A stretch of DNA of 64,000 bases from the NCBI GenBank assembly GCA_964036045.1, contig OZ038380.1, positions 166,105,872-166,169,871 of the forward strand, read 5' to 3'. The notes beneath the pieces were generated by a model that worked only from the letters and a program-made list of their open reading frames with translations, was not told the origin of the DNA and made no database searches. The translations under genes and the position numbers were made by a program. Source of the stretch: Eutreptiella sp. 'Long Island Sound 2002'. Taxonomy: Eukaryota > Euglenozoa > Euglenophyceae > Eutreptiales > Eutreptiaceae. Below are positions 24,501 to 36,800 of the stretch, piece after piece (within the stretch, counting starts at the first letter, position 1; every line of letters starts with the position of its first letter).

Positions 24501-25740
24501 TGGAAAACGAGAATCGGAGAAATTTTTTTTCCCTTTTTTTTTTATCCGAGAATCCTCCTTTTGTGGAAAACCTGAATCGGAGAAATTTTTTATTTTTTAT
24601 TTTTTTTATGCGAGAATTCTCGTTTTATGGCAAACCAGAATTGGACAATTTTTTTTTTTTATCCGAGAATTCTCCTTTTGAGGAAAACCAGAATCGGAGA
24701 AATTTTTTTTCCTTTTTTTTCTTTTTATGCGAGAATTCTCGTTTTGTGGAAAACCAGAATCAGAGAATTTTTTCTTTTTTTTTTCTTTATCCGAGAATTC
24801 TCGTTTTGAGGAAAACCAGAATCGGAGAATTTTTTTCTTCTTTTTTTTTTTTTTTTATGCGAGAATTCTCGTTTTGTGGAAAACCAAAATTGGAGAATTT
24901 TTTTTTTTATCCGGGAATCCTCGTTTTGCGGAAAACCAGAATCGGAGAATTTTTTTTTTTTTTTATGCGAGAATTCTCGTTTTGTGGAAAACCAGAATCG
25001 GAGGATTTTTTTTCTTTTTTTTTTTTTTGCGAGAATTCTAGTTTTGTGGAAAACCAGAATTGGAGAATTTTCTTTTTTTTTTTTTTTATCCGAGAATTCT
25101 CGTTTTGAGGAAAACCAGAATCGGAGAATTTTTTTTTTTTTTTTTTTTTTTATGCGAGAATTCTCGTTTTGTGGAAAACCAAAATTGGAGAATTTTTTTT
25201 TTTTATCCGGGAATCCTCGTTTTGCGGAAAACCAGAATCGGAGAATTTTTTTTTTTTTTTATGCGAGAATTCTCGTTTTGTGGAAAACCAGAATCGGAGG
25301 ATTTTTTTTTTTTTCTTTTATCCGAGAATTCTCGTTTTGTGGAAAACCAGAATCGGAGAATTTTTTTTTTTTGTTTTTTTATGCGAGAATTCTCGTTTTA
25401 TCGAAAACCAGAATCAGAGAATTTTTTTTTTTTTTTTATCCGAGAATCCTGGTTTCGTGGAAAACCAGAATCGGAGAATTTTTTTTTTTTTTTTTATGCG
25501 AAAATTCTCGTTTTGTGGAAAACCAGAATGGGAGAATTTTTTTTTTTTTTTATCCGGGAATCCTCGTTTTGTGGAACACCAGAATCGCAGAATTTTTTTT
25601 TTTTTTTTTTTTATGCGAGAATTCTCGTTTTGTGGAAAACGAGAATCGGAGAAATTTTTTTTTCCCTTTTTTTTTTATCCGAGAATGCTCCTTTTGTGGA
25701 AAACCAGAATCGGAGAAATTTTTTATTTTATTTTTTTTCC

Positions 25741-27423
25741 ATGCGAGAATTCTCGTTTCGTGGAAAACCAGAATCGGAGAATTTTTTTTTTTTTTTTATG
25801 CGAGAATTCTTGTTTTGTTGAAAACCAGAAATGGAGAATTTTTTTTTTTTTTATCCGAGAATCCTCGTTTTGTGGAAAACCAGAATCGGAGAATTTTTTT
25901 TTTTCTTTTTATTTTTTTTATGCGAGAATTCTCGTTTTGTGGAAAACCAGAATGGGAGAATTTTTTTTTTTTTTTTATGCGAGAATTCTCGTTTTATAGA
26001 AAACCAGAATTGGAGAATTTTTTTTTTTTTTATCCGAGAATTCTCGTTTTGAGGAAAACCAGAATCGGAGAAATTTCTTTTTTTTTTTTTTTTATGCGAG
26101 AATTCTCGTTTTGCGGAAAACCAAAATTGGAGAATTTTTTTTTTTTTATCCGGGAATCCTGGTTTTGCGGAAAACCAGAATCGGAGAATTTTCTTTTTTT
26201 TTTTTTTTATGCGAGAATTCTCGTTTTGTGGAAAACCAGAATCGAAGGATTTTCTTTTTTTTTTTTTTTATCCGAGAATTCTCGTTTTGAGGAAAACCAG
26301 AATCGGAGAATTTTTTTTTTTTTTTTTATGCGAGAATTCTCGTTTTGTGGAAAACCAGAATCGGAGAATTTTTTTTTTTTTTTATCCGAGAATCCTGGTT
26401 TTGTCGAAAACCAGAATCGGAGATTTTTTTTTTTTTTTTTTTATGCGAAAATTCTCGTTTTGTGGAAAACCAGAATGGGAGAATTTTTTTTTTTTTATCC
26501 GAGAATCCTCGTTTTGTGGAACACCAGAATGGCAGAATTTTTTTTTTTTTTTTTTTATGCGAGAATTCTCGTTTTGTGGAAAACGAGAATCGGAGAAATT
26601 TTTTTTTTCTTTTTTTTTTATCCGAGAATGCTCCTTTTGTGAAAAACCAGAATCGGAGAAATTTTTTTTTTTTTTTTTTTTATGCGAGAATCCTCGTTTC
26701 GTGGAAAACCAGAATCGGAGAATTTTTTTTTTTTTTTTTTTTTTTATGCGAGAATTCTTGTTTTGTGGAAAACCAGAAATGGAGAATTTTTTGTTTTTTT
26801 TTATCCGAGAATCCTCGTTTTGTGGAAAACCAGAATCGGAGAAATTTTTTTTTTCCTTTTTTTTTTTTATGCGATAATTCTCGTTTTGTGGAAAACCTGA
26901 ATCGGAGAATTTTTTTTTTTTTTTATCCGAGAATCCTCGTTTTGTGGAAAACCAAAATCGGAGATTTTTTTTTTTTTTTTTTTTTTTTATTCGAGAATTC
27001 TCGTTTTGTGGAAAACCAGAATCGGAGAATTTCTTTTTTTTTTTTTTTTTTTTTATTCGAGAATTCTCGTTTTGTGGAAAACCAGAATTGGAGAATAATT
27101 TTTCTTTTTTTTTTTTTTTTTTATGCGAGAGTTCTCGTTTTGTGGAAAACCAGAATCAGGGAATTTTTTTTTTTTTTTTTTTTATCCGAGAATTCTCGTT
27201 TTGTGGAAAACCAGAATCGTAGAATTTTTTTTTTTTTTTTTTTTTGCGAGAATTCTCGTTTTTCGGGAAACCAGAATCGGAGAATTTTTTTTTTTTTTTT
27301 ATGCGAGAATTCTCGTTTTGTGGAAAACCAGAATCGGAGGATTTTTTTTTTTTTTATTTTTATTCGAGAATCCTCGTTTTGTGGAAAACCAGAATCGGAG
27401 AATTTTCTTTTTTTTTTTTTTTT
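25741..27423 (+). repeat. 1.7 kb tandem unit, copy A
   Basis: The unit starts with a GTTTCGTGG monomer and an ATTCTTG / GTTGAAAACC monomer. It continues through TTTTATAGAAAACC (25977), ATCCGGGAATCCTGG (near 26147), AATCGAAGGATTTTC (26209), AATGGCAG (near 26528), ATGCGATAATTC (26869), ATGCGAGAGTTC with AATCAGGGAA (27123) and TTTTTCGGG (27246). All recur in order in 27424-29167. Confidence 0.85.
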
Positions 27424-29167
27424 ATCCGAGAATTCTCGTTTCGTGGAAAACCAGAATCGGAGAATTTTTTTTTTTTTTTTTTATGCGAGAATTCTTGTTT
27501 TGTTGAAAACCAGAAATGGAGAATTTTTTTTTTTTTTTATCCGAGAATCCTCGTTTTGTGGAAAACCAGAATCGGAGAATTTTTTTTTTTTCTTTTTTTT
27601 TTTTTTATGCGAGAATTCTCGTTTTGTGGAAGACCAGAATGGGAGAATTTTTTTTTTTTTTTTATCCGAGAATCCTCGTTTTGTGGAAAACCAGAATCGG
27701 AGAATTTTTTTTTTTTTTTTTATGCGAGAATTCTCGTTTTATAGAAAACCAGAATTGGAGAATTTTTTTTTTTTATCCGAGAATTCTCGTTTTGAGGAAA
27801 ACCAGAATCGGAGAAATTTTTTTTTTTTTTTTTTTATGCGAGAATTCTCGTTTTGTGGAAAACCAAAATTGGAGAATTTTTTTTTTTTTATCCGGGAATC
27901 CTGGTTTTGCGGAAAACCAGAATCGGAGAATTTTCTTTTTTTTTTTTTTTTATGCGAGAATTCTCGTTTTGTGGAAAACCAGAATCGAAGGATTTTCTTT
28001 TTTTTTTTTTTTTATCCGAGAATTCTCGTTTTGAGGAAAACCAGAATCGGAGAATTTTTTTTTTTTTTTTTTTATGCGAGAATTCTCGTTTTGTGGAAAA
28101 CCAGAACCGGAGAATTTTTTTTTTTTTTTTATCCGAGAATCCTGGTTTTGTCGAAAACCAGAATCGGAGAATTTTTTTTTTTTTTTATGCGAAAATTCTC
28201 GTTTTGTGGAAAACCAGAATGGGAGAAATTTTTTTTTTTTTTATCCGAGAATCCTCGTTTTGTGGAACACCAGAATGGCAGAATTTTTTTTTTTTTTTTT
28301 TTATGCGAGAATTCTCGTTTTGTGGAAAACGAGAATCGGAGAAATTTTTTTTTTCTTTTTTTTTTATCCGAGAATGCTCCTTTTGTGGAAAACCAGAATC
28401 GGAGAAATTTTTTTTTTTTTTTTTTTATGCGAGAATCCTCGTTTCGTGGAAAACCAGAATCGGAGAATTTTTTTTTTTTTTTTTTTTTTTATGCGAGAAT
28501 TTTTGTTTTGTGGAAAACCAGAAATGGAGAATTTTTTTTTTTTTTTATCCGAGAATCCTCGTTTTGTGGAAAACCAGAATCGGAGAATTTTTTTTTTTCC
28601 TTTTTTTTTTTTTATGCGATAATTCTCGTTTTGTGGAAAACCTGAATGGGAGAATTTTTTTTTTTTTTTTTTATCCGAGAATCCTCGTTTTGTGGAAAAC
28701 CAAAATCGGAGATTTTTTTTTTTTTTTTTTCTTATTCGAGAATTCTCGTTTTGTGGAAAACCAGATTCGGAGAATTTCTTTTTTTATTTTTTTTTTTTTA
28801 TTCGAGAATTCTCGTTTTGTGGAAAACCAGAATTGGAGAATAATTTTTCTTTTTTTTTTTTTTTTTTTATGCGAGAGTTCTCGTTTTGTGGAAAACCAGA
28901 ATCAGGGAATTTTTTTTTTTTTTTTTATCCGAGAATTCTCGTTTTGTGGAAAACCAGAATCGTAGAATTTTTTTTTTTTTTTTTTTTTTTGCGAGAATTC
29001 TCGTTTTTCGGGAAACCAGAATCGGAGAATTTTTTTTTTTTTTTTTATGCGAGAATTCTCGTTTTGTGGAAAACCAGAATCGGAGGATTTTTTTTTTTTT
29101 TTTTTTATTCGAGAATCCTCGTTTTGTGGAAAACCAGAATCGGAGAATTTTCTTTTTTTTTTTTTTT
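27424..29167 (+). repeat. 1.7 kb tandem unit, copy B
   Basis: This is the direct copy of 25741-27423, shifted by 1683-1746 bp and one monomer longer (an extra ATCCG monomer at about 27663). AATCGAAGGATTTTC is at 27952, AATGGCAG near 28272, ATGCGATAATTC at 28614 and ATGCGAGAGTTC at 28869. Its first monomer begins ATCCG rather than ATGCG. The same module recurs at 53712 to about 55100. Confidence 0.85.
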
Positions 29168-32100
29168 ATCCGAGAATTCTCGTTTTGAGGAAAACCAGAA
29201 TCGGAGAATTTTTTTTTTTTTTTTTTTTTATCCGAGAATTCTCGCTTTGAGGAAAACCAGAATCGCAGAATTTTTTTTTTTTTTTTATGTGAGAATTCTC
29301 GTTTTGTGGAAAACCAGAATCGGAGAATTTTTTTTTTTTTTTATGCGAGAATTCTCGTTTTGTGGAAAACCAGAATTGGAGAATTTTTTTCTTTTTTTTT
29401 CTTTTTTTTTTATGCGAGAATTCTCGTTTTGTGGAAAACCAGAATCGGAGAATTTTTTTTTTTTTTTTTTATGCGAGAATTCTCGTTTTTTGGAAAACCA
29501 GAATCGGAGATTTTTTTTTTTTTTTTTATCCGAGAATGCTCGTTTTGTGGAAAACCAGAATGGGAGAATTTTTTTTTTTATCCGAGAATCCTCGTTTTGT
29601 GGAACACCAGAATCGGAGAATTTTTTTTTTTTTTTTTATGCGAGAATTCTCGTTTTGTGGAAAACGAGAATCGGAGAAATTTTCTTTTCCTTTTTTTTTT
29701 ATCCGAGAATCGTCCTTTTGTGGAAAACCAGAATCGGAGAAATTTTTTTTTTTTTTTTATCCGAGAATCCTCGTTTTGTGGAAAACCAGAATTTAAGAAT
29801 TTTTTTTTTTTTTTTTTATCCGAGAATCCTCGTTTTGTGGAAAACCAGAATCGGAGAATTTTTTTTTTTTTTTTTATGCGAGAATTCTCGTTTTGTGGAA
29901 AACCAGAATCGGAGAATTTTTTTTCTTTTTTTTATCCGAGAATCCTTGTTTTGTGGAAAACCAGAATCGGAGAATTTTTTTTTTTTTTTATCCGAGAATC
30001 CTCGTTTTTACGGAAAACCAGAATCGGAGAAAAATATTTTTTTTTTTCTTTTTTATGCGAGAATTCTCGTTTTTTGGAAAAACAGAATTGGAGAATTTTG
30101 TTTTTTTTTCTTATCCGAGAATCCTCGTTTTGCGGAAAACCAGAATCGGAGAATTTTTTTTTTTTTTTTATGCGAGAATTCCCGTTTTGTGGAAAACCAG
30201 AATCGGAGAATTTTTTTTTTTTTTTTTCATCCGAGAATCCTCGTTTTGTGGAAAACCAGAATTGGAGAATTTTTTTTTCTTTTTTTTATGCGAGAATTCT
30301 CGTTTTGTGGAAAACCAGAATCGGAGAATTTTTTTTTTTTTTTTTTTTTTATGCGAGAATCATCGTTTTGTGGAAAACCAGAATCGATGAATAATTTTTT
30401 TTTTTTTTTTTATGCGAGAATTCTCGTTTTGTGGAGGACCAGAATCGGAGAATTTTTTTTTTTTTATCCGAGAATCCTCGTTTTGCGGAAAACCAGAATG
30501 GGAGAATTTTTTTTTTTTTTTTTCATGCGAGAATTCTGGTTTTGTGGAAAACCAGAATCGGAGAATTTTTTTTTTTTTTTATCCGAGAATCCTCGTTTTG
30601 TGGAAAACCAGAATCGGAGATTTTTTTTTTTTTTTTTTTATGCGAGAATTCTTGTTTTGTGGAAAACCAGAATCGGAGAATTTTTTTTTTTTTGTTTTCA
30701 TTCGAGAATCCTCGTTTTGTGGAAAACCAGAATTGGAGAATTTTTTTTTTTTTTTTTATGCGAGAATTCTCGTTTTGTGGAAAACCAGAATCGGAGAATT
30801 TTCTTCTTTTTTTGTTTTTTTATCCGAGAATTCTGATTTTGAGGATAACCAGAATCGGAGAATTTTTTTTTTTTTTTTTAATGCGAGAATTCTCGTTTTT
30901 CGGGAAACCAGAATCGGAGAATTTTTTTTTTTTTTTATGCGAGAATTCTCGTTTTGTGGAAAACCAGAATCGGAGGATTTTTTTTTTTTTATTTTTATTC
31001 GAGAATCCTCGTTTTGTGGAAAACCAGAATGGGAGAATTTTTTTTTTTTTATCCGAGAATCCTCGTTTTGTGGAACACCAGAATCGCAGAATTTTTTTTT
31101 TTTTTTTTTATGCGAGAAATCTCGTTGTGTGGAAAACGAGAATCGGAGAAATTTTTTTTTGTTTTTTTTTTATCCGAGAATGCTCCTTTTGTGGAAAACC
31201 AGAACCGGAAAAAAAATTTTTTTTTTTTTTTATGCGAGAATTCTCGTTTCGTGGAAAATCAGAATCGGAGAATTTTTTTTTTTTTTTTATGCGAGAATTC
31301 TTGTTTTGTGGAAAACCAGAAATGGAGAATTTTTTTTTTTTTTATCCGGGAATCCTCGTTTTGTGGAAAACCAGAATCGGAGAATTTTTTTTTTCCTTTT
31401 TTTTTTTTATGCGAGAATTCTCGTTTTGTGGAAAACCAGAATCGGAGAATTTTTTTTTTTTTTTTTTATCCGAGAATCCTCGTTTTGTGGAAAACCGGAA
31501 TCGGAGAATTTTTTTTTTTTTTTTTTTTTTATTCGAGAATTCTCCTTTTGTGGAAAACCAGAATCGGAGAATTGGTTTTTTTTTTTTTTTTTTATTCGAG
31601 AATTCTCGTTTTGTGGAAAACCAGAATCGGAGAATAATTTTTCTTTTTTTTTTTTTTTTTTATGCGAGAATTCTCGTTTTGTGGAAAACCAGAATCAGAG
31701 AATTTTTTTTTTTTTTTTTTTATCCGAGAATTCTCGTTTTGTGGAAAACCAGAATCGTAGAATTTTTTTTTTTTTTTTTTTTGCGAGAATTCTCGTTTTT
31801 CGGGAAACCAGAATCGGAGAATTTTTTTTTTTTTTTTTTATGCGAGAATTCTCGTTTTGTGGAAAACCAGAATCGGAGGATTTTTTTATTTTTTATTTTT
31901 ATTCGAGAATCCTCGTTTTGTGGAAAACCAGAATCGGAGAATTTTCTTTTTTTTTTTTTTTCATCCGAGAATTCTCGTTTTGAGGAAAACCAGAAATGGA
32001 GAATTTTTTTTTTTTTTTATGCGAGAATCCCGTTTTGTGGAATACCAGAATCGGAGGATTTTTTTTTTTTTTTTTTTTTATGCGAGAATTCTCGTTTTGT

Positions 32101-33830
32101 GGAAAACCAGAATCGGAGAATTTTCTTTTTTTTTTTTTTTTATCCGAGAATTCTCCTTTTGAGGAAAACCAGAATCGGAGAATTTTTTTTTTTTTCTTTT
32201 ATGTGAGAATTCTCGTTTTGTCGAAAACCCGAATCGGAGAATTTTTTTTTTTAATTTTTTTTTTTTGCGAGAATTCTCGTTTTATGGAAAACCAGAATTG
32301 GAGAATTTTTTTTTCTTTTCTTTATCCGAGAATTCTCGTTTTGAGGAAAACCAGAATCGGAGAAATTTTTTTTTCTTGTTTTTCTTTTTATGCGAGAATT
32401 CTCTTTTCGTGGAAAACCAGAATCAGAGAATTTTTTCTTTTTTTTTCTTTATCCGAGAATTCTCGTTTTGAGGAAAACCAGAATCGGAGAATTTCTTTTT
32501 TTCTTTTTTTTTTTTTTTTATGCGAGATTTCTCGTTTTGTTGAAAACCAGAATCGGAGGATTTTTTTTTTTTTTTTTTATTCGAGAATCCTCGTTTTGTG
32601 GAAAACCAGAATTGGAGAATTTTTTTTTTTTTATCCGATAATCCTCGTTTTGTGGAAAACCAGAATCGGAGAATTTTTTTTTTTTTTTATGCGAAAATTC
32701 TCGTTTTGTGGAAAACCAGAATGGGAGAATTTTTTTTTTTTTTTCATCCGAGAATCCTCGTTTTGTGGAACACCAGAATGGGAGAATTTTTTTTTTTTTT
32801 TTATGCGAGAATTCTCGTTTTGTGGAAAACGAGAATCGGAGAATTTTTTTTTTTTTTTTTTTATTGCGAGAATTCTTGTTTTGTGGAAAACCAGGATGGG
32901 AGAATTTTTTTTTTTTTCTATCCGAGAATTTTCGTTTTGTGGAAAACCAGAATCGGAGGATTTTTTTTTTTTTTTTTTTTTTATGCGAGAATTCTCGTTT
33001 TCTGGAAAACCAGAATCGGAGAATTTTCTTTTTTTTTTTTTTTTTATCCGAGAATTCTCGTTTTGAGGAAAACCAGAATCGGAGAATTTTTTTTTTTTTT
33101 ATGCGAGAATTCTCGTTTTGTGGAAAACCAGAATCGGAGGATTTTTTTTTTTTTTTATTCGAGAATCCTCGTTTTGTGGAAAACCAGAATTGGAGAATTT
33201 TTTTTTTTTTTTTATGCGAGAATTCTCGTTTTGTGGAAAACCAGAATCGGAGAATTTTTTTTTTTTTTTTTTATCCGAGAATCCTCGTTTTGTGGAAAAC
33301 CAGAATCGGAGAATTTTTTTTTTTTTTTTTTTTTTATTCGAGAATTCTCGTTTTGTGGAAAACCAGAATCGGAGAATTTTTTTTTTATTTTTTTTTTTTA
33401 TTCGAGAATTCTCGTTTTGTGGAAAACCAGAATCGGAGAATAATTTTTCTTTTTTTTTTTTTTTTTATGCGAGACTTCTCGTTTTGTGGAAAACCAGAAT
33501 CAGAGAATTTTTTTTTTTTTTTTTATCCGAGAATTCTCGTTTTGTGGAAAACCAGAATCGTAGAATTTTTTTTTTTTTTTTTTTTTAATGCGAGAATTCT
33601 CGTTTTTCGGGAAACCAGAATCGGAGAATTTTTTTTTTTTTTTTTTTTATGCGAGAATTCTCGTTTTGTGGAAAACCAGAATCGGAGGATTTTTTTTTTT
33701 TATTTTTATTCGAGAATCCTCGTTTTGTGGAAAACCAGAATCGGAGAATTTTCTTTTTTTTTTTTTTTTATCTGAGAATTCTCGTTTTGAGGAAAACCAG
33801 AAATGGAGAATTTTTTTTCATTTTTTTTTT
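28491..33830 (+). repeat. 5.4 kb segmental tandem duplication, unit 1
   Basis: Unit 1 begins with an ATGCGAGAATTTTTG monomer and ends with an ATCTGAG / AAATGGAG monomer whose tract contains TTCATTT. The same 5' end recurs at 33831 and the same 3' end at about 39293-39353. The segment 32161 to about 32519 is identical, T-tract lengths included, to 37561-37919. It contains the X/Y junction at 30881. It lacks two monomers present in unit 2 (CCTCCTTTTATGG and GTTTCGTGG, at 38243 to about 38386 in unit 2). Confidence 0.9.
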
Positions 33831-36800
33831 ATGCGAGAATTTTTGTTTTGTGGAAAACCAGAAATGGAGAATTTTTTTTTTTTTTTATCCGAGAATCCTC
33901 GTTTTGTGGAAAACCAGAATCGGAGAATTTTTTTTTTTCCTTTTTTTTTTTTTATGCGATAATTCTCGTTTTGTGGAAAACCTGAATGGGAGAATTTTTT
34001 TTTTTTTTTTTTATCCGAGAATCCTCGTTTTGTGGAAAACCAGAATCGTAGAATTTTTTTTTTTTTTTTTTTTTTTGCGAGAATTCTCGTTTTTCGGGAA
34101 ACCAGAATCGGAGAATTTTTTTTTTTTTTTTTTCTTATTCGAGAATTCTCGTTTTGTGGAAAACCAGATTCGGAGAATTTCTTTTTTTATTTTTTTTTTT
34201 TTATTCGAGAATTCTCGTTTTGTGGAAAACCAGAATTGGAGAATAATTTTTCTTTTTTTTTTTTTTTTTTTATGCGAGAGTTCTCGTTTTGTGGAAAACC
34301 AGAATCAGGGAATTTTTTTTTTTTTTTTTATCCGAGAATTCTCGTTTTGTGGAAAACCAGAATCGTAGAATTTTTTTTTTTTTTTTTTTTTTTGCGAGAA
34401 TTCTCGTTTTTCGGGAAACCAGAATCGGAGAATTTTTTTTTTTTTTTTTTATGCGAGAATTCTCGTTTTGTGGAAAACCAGAATCGGAGGATTTTTTTTT
34501 TTTTTTTTTATTCGAGAATCCTCGTTTTGTGGAAAACCAGAATCGGAGAATTTTCTTTTTTTTTTTTTTTATCCGAGAATTCTCGTTTTGAGGAAAACCA
34601 GAATCGGAGAATTTTTTTTTTTTTTTTTTTTTATCCGAGAATTCTCGCTTTGAGGAAAACCAGAATCGCAGAATTTTTTTTTTTTTTTATGTGAGAATTC
34701 TCGTTTTGTGGAAAACCAGAATCGGAGAATTTTTTTTTTTTTTTATGCGAGAATTCTCGTTTTGTGGAAAACCAGAATTGGAGAATTTTTTTCTTTTTTT
34801 TTCTTTTTTTTTTATGCGAGAATTCTCGTTTTGTGGAAAACCAGAATCGGAGAATTTTTTTTTTTTTTTTTATGCGAGAATTCTCGTTTTTTGGAAAACC
34901 AGAATCGGAGATTTTTTTTTTTTTTTTTATCCGAGAATGCTCGTTTTGTGGAAAACCAGAATGGGAGAATTTTTTTTTTTATCCGAGAATCCTCGTTTTG
35001 TGGAACACCAGAATCGGAGAATTTTTTTTTTTTTTTTATGCGAGAATTCTCGTTTTGTGGAAAACGAGAATCGGAGAAATTTTCTTTTCCTTTTTTTTTT
35101 ATCCGAGAATCGTCCTTTTGTGGAAAACCAGAATCGGAGAAATTTTTTTTTTTTTTTTATCCGAGAATCCTCGTTTTGTGGAAAACCAGAATTTAAGAAT
35201 TTTTTTTTTTTTTTTTATCCGAGAATCCTCGTTTTGTGGAAAACCAGAATCGGAGAATTTTTTTTTTTTTTTTTTATGCGAGAATTCTCGTTTTGTGGAA
35301 AACCAGAATCGGAGAATTTTTTTTCTTTTTTTTATCCGAGAATCCTTGTTTTGTGGAAAACCAGAATCGGAGAATTTTTTTTTTTTTTTTTATCCGAGAA
35401 TCCTCGTTTTTACGGAAAACCAGAATCGGAGAAAAATATTTTTTTTTTTCTTTTTTATGCGAGAATTCTCGTTTTTTGGAAAAACAGAATTGGAGAATTT
35501 TGTTTTTTTTTCTTATCCGAGAATCCTCGTTTTGCGGAAAACCAGAATCGGAGAATTTTTTTTTTTTTTTTATGCGAGAATTCCCGTTTTGTGGAAAACC
35601 AGAATCGGAGAATTTTTTTTTTTTTTTTTCATCCGAGAATCCTCGTTTTGTGGAAAACCAGAATTGGAGAATTTTTTTTTCTTTTTTTTATGCGAGAATT
35701 CTCGTTTTGTGGAAAACCAGAATCGGAGAATTTTTTTTTTTTTTTTTTTTTATGCGAGAATCATCGTTTTGTGGAAAACCAGAATCGATGAATAATTTTT
35801 TTTTTTTTTTTTTATGCGAGAATTCTCGTTTTGTGGAGGACCAGAATCGGAGAATTTTTTTTTTTTTATCCGAGAATCCTCGTTTTGCGGAAAACCAGAA
35901 TGGGAGAATTTTTTTTTTTTTTTTTTCATGCGAGAATTCTGGTTTTGTGGAAAACCAGAATCGGAGAATTTTTTTTTTTTTTTATCCGAGAATCCTCGTT
36001 TTGTGGAAAACCAGAATCGGAGATTTTTTTTTTTTTTTTTTTTATGCGAGAATTCTTGTTTTGTGGAAAACCAGAATCGGAGAATTTTTTTTTTTTGTTT
36101 TCATCCGAGAATCCTCGTTTTGTGGAAAACCAGAATTGGAGAATTTTTTTTTTTTTTTTTATGCGAGAATTCTCGTTTTGTGGAAAACCAGAATCGGAGA
36201 ATTTTCTTCTTTTTTTGTTTTTTTATCCGAGAATTCTGATTTTGAGGATAACCAGAATCGGAGAATTTTTTTTTTTTTTTTTTAATGCGAGAATTCTCGT
36301 TTTTCGGGAAACCAGAATCGGAGAATTTTTTTTTTTTTTTATGCGAGAATTCTCGTTTTGTGGAAAACCAGAATCGGAGGATTTTTTTTTTTTTATTTTT
36401 ATTCGAGAATCCTCGTTTTGTGGAAAACCAGAATGGGAGAATTTTTTTTTTTTATCCGAGAATCCTCGTTTTGTGGAACACCAGAATCGCAGAATTTTTT
36501 TTTTTTTTTTTTATGCGAGAAATCTCGTTGTGTGGAAAACGAGAATCGGAGAAATTTTTTTTTGTTTTTTTTTTATCCGAGAATGCTCCTTTTGTGGAAA
36601 ACCAGAACCGGAAAAAAAATTTTTTTTTTTTTTTATGCGAGAATTCTCGTTTCGTGGAAAATCAGAATCGGAGAATTTTTTTTTTTTTTTTATGCGAGAA
36701 TTCTTGTTTTGTGGAAAACCAGAAATGGAGAATTTTTTTTTTTTTTATCCGGGAATCCTCGTTTTGTGGAAAACCAGAATCGGAGAATTTTTTTTTTCCT

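Larger units (their letters stand above)
15422..30880 (+). repeat. Super-unit X, ~15.5 kb
   Basis: X is roughly colinear with 30881-57214. Its left part (15422 to about 18350) matches 30881-33830. Shared rare markers are ACCGGAAAAAAAATTT (15690, 31203), GAATTGGTTTT (16060, 31572), GGAATACCAG (near 16533, 32040), CTTGTTTTTC tracts (near 16870, 32374), ATGCGAGATTTCTCG (near 17024, 32522) and ATTGCGAG (near 17477, 32863). The next part (about 18370-20400) matches 39354 to about 41700 through AATTGACGAA, AACAAGAATCGG and ATCAGAGAACTC. Further parts match 48917-49822 (24141-25040) and about 55560-57200 (29260-30880). Confidence 0.7.
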
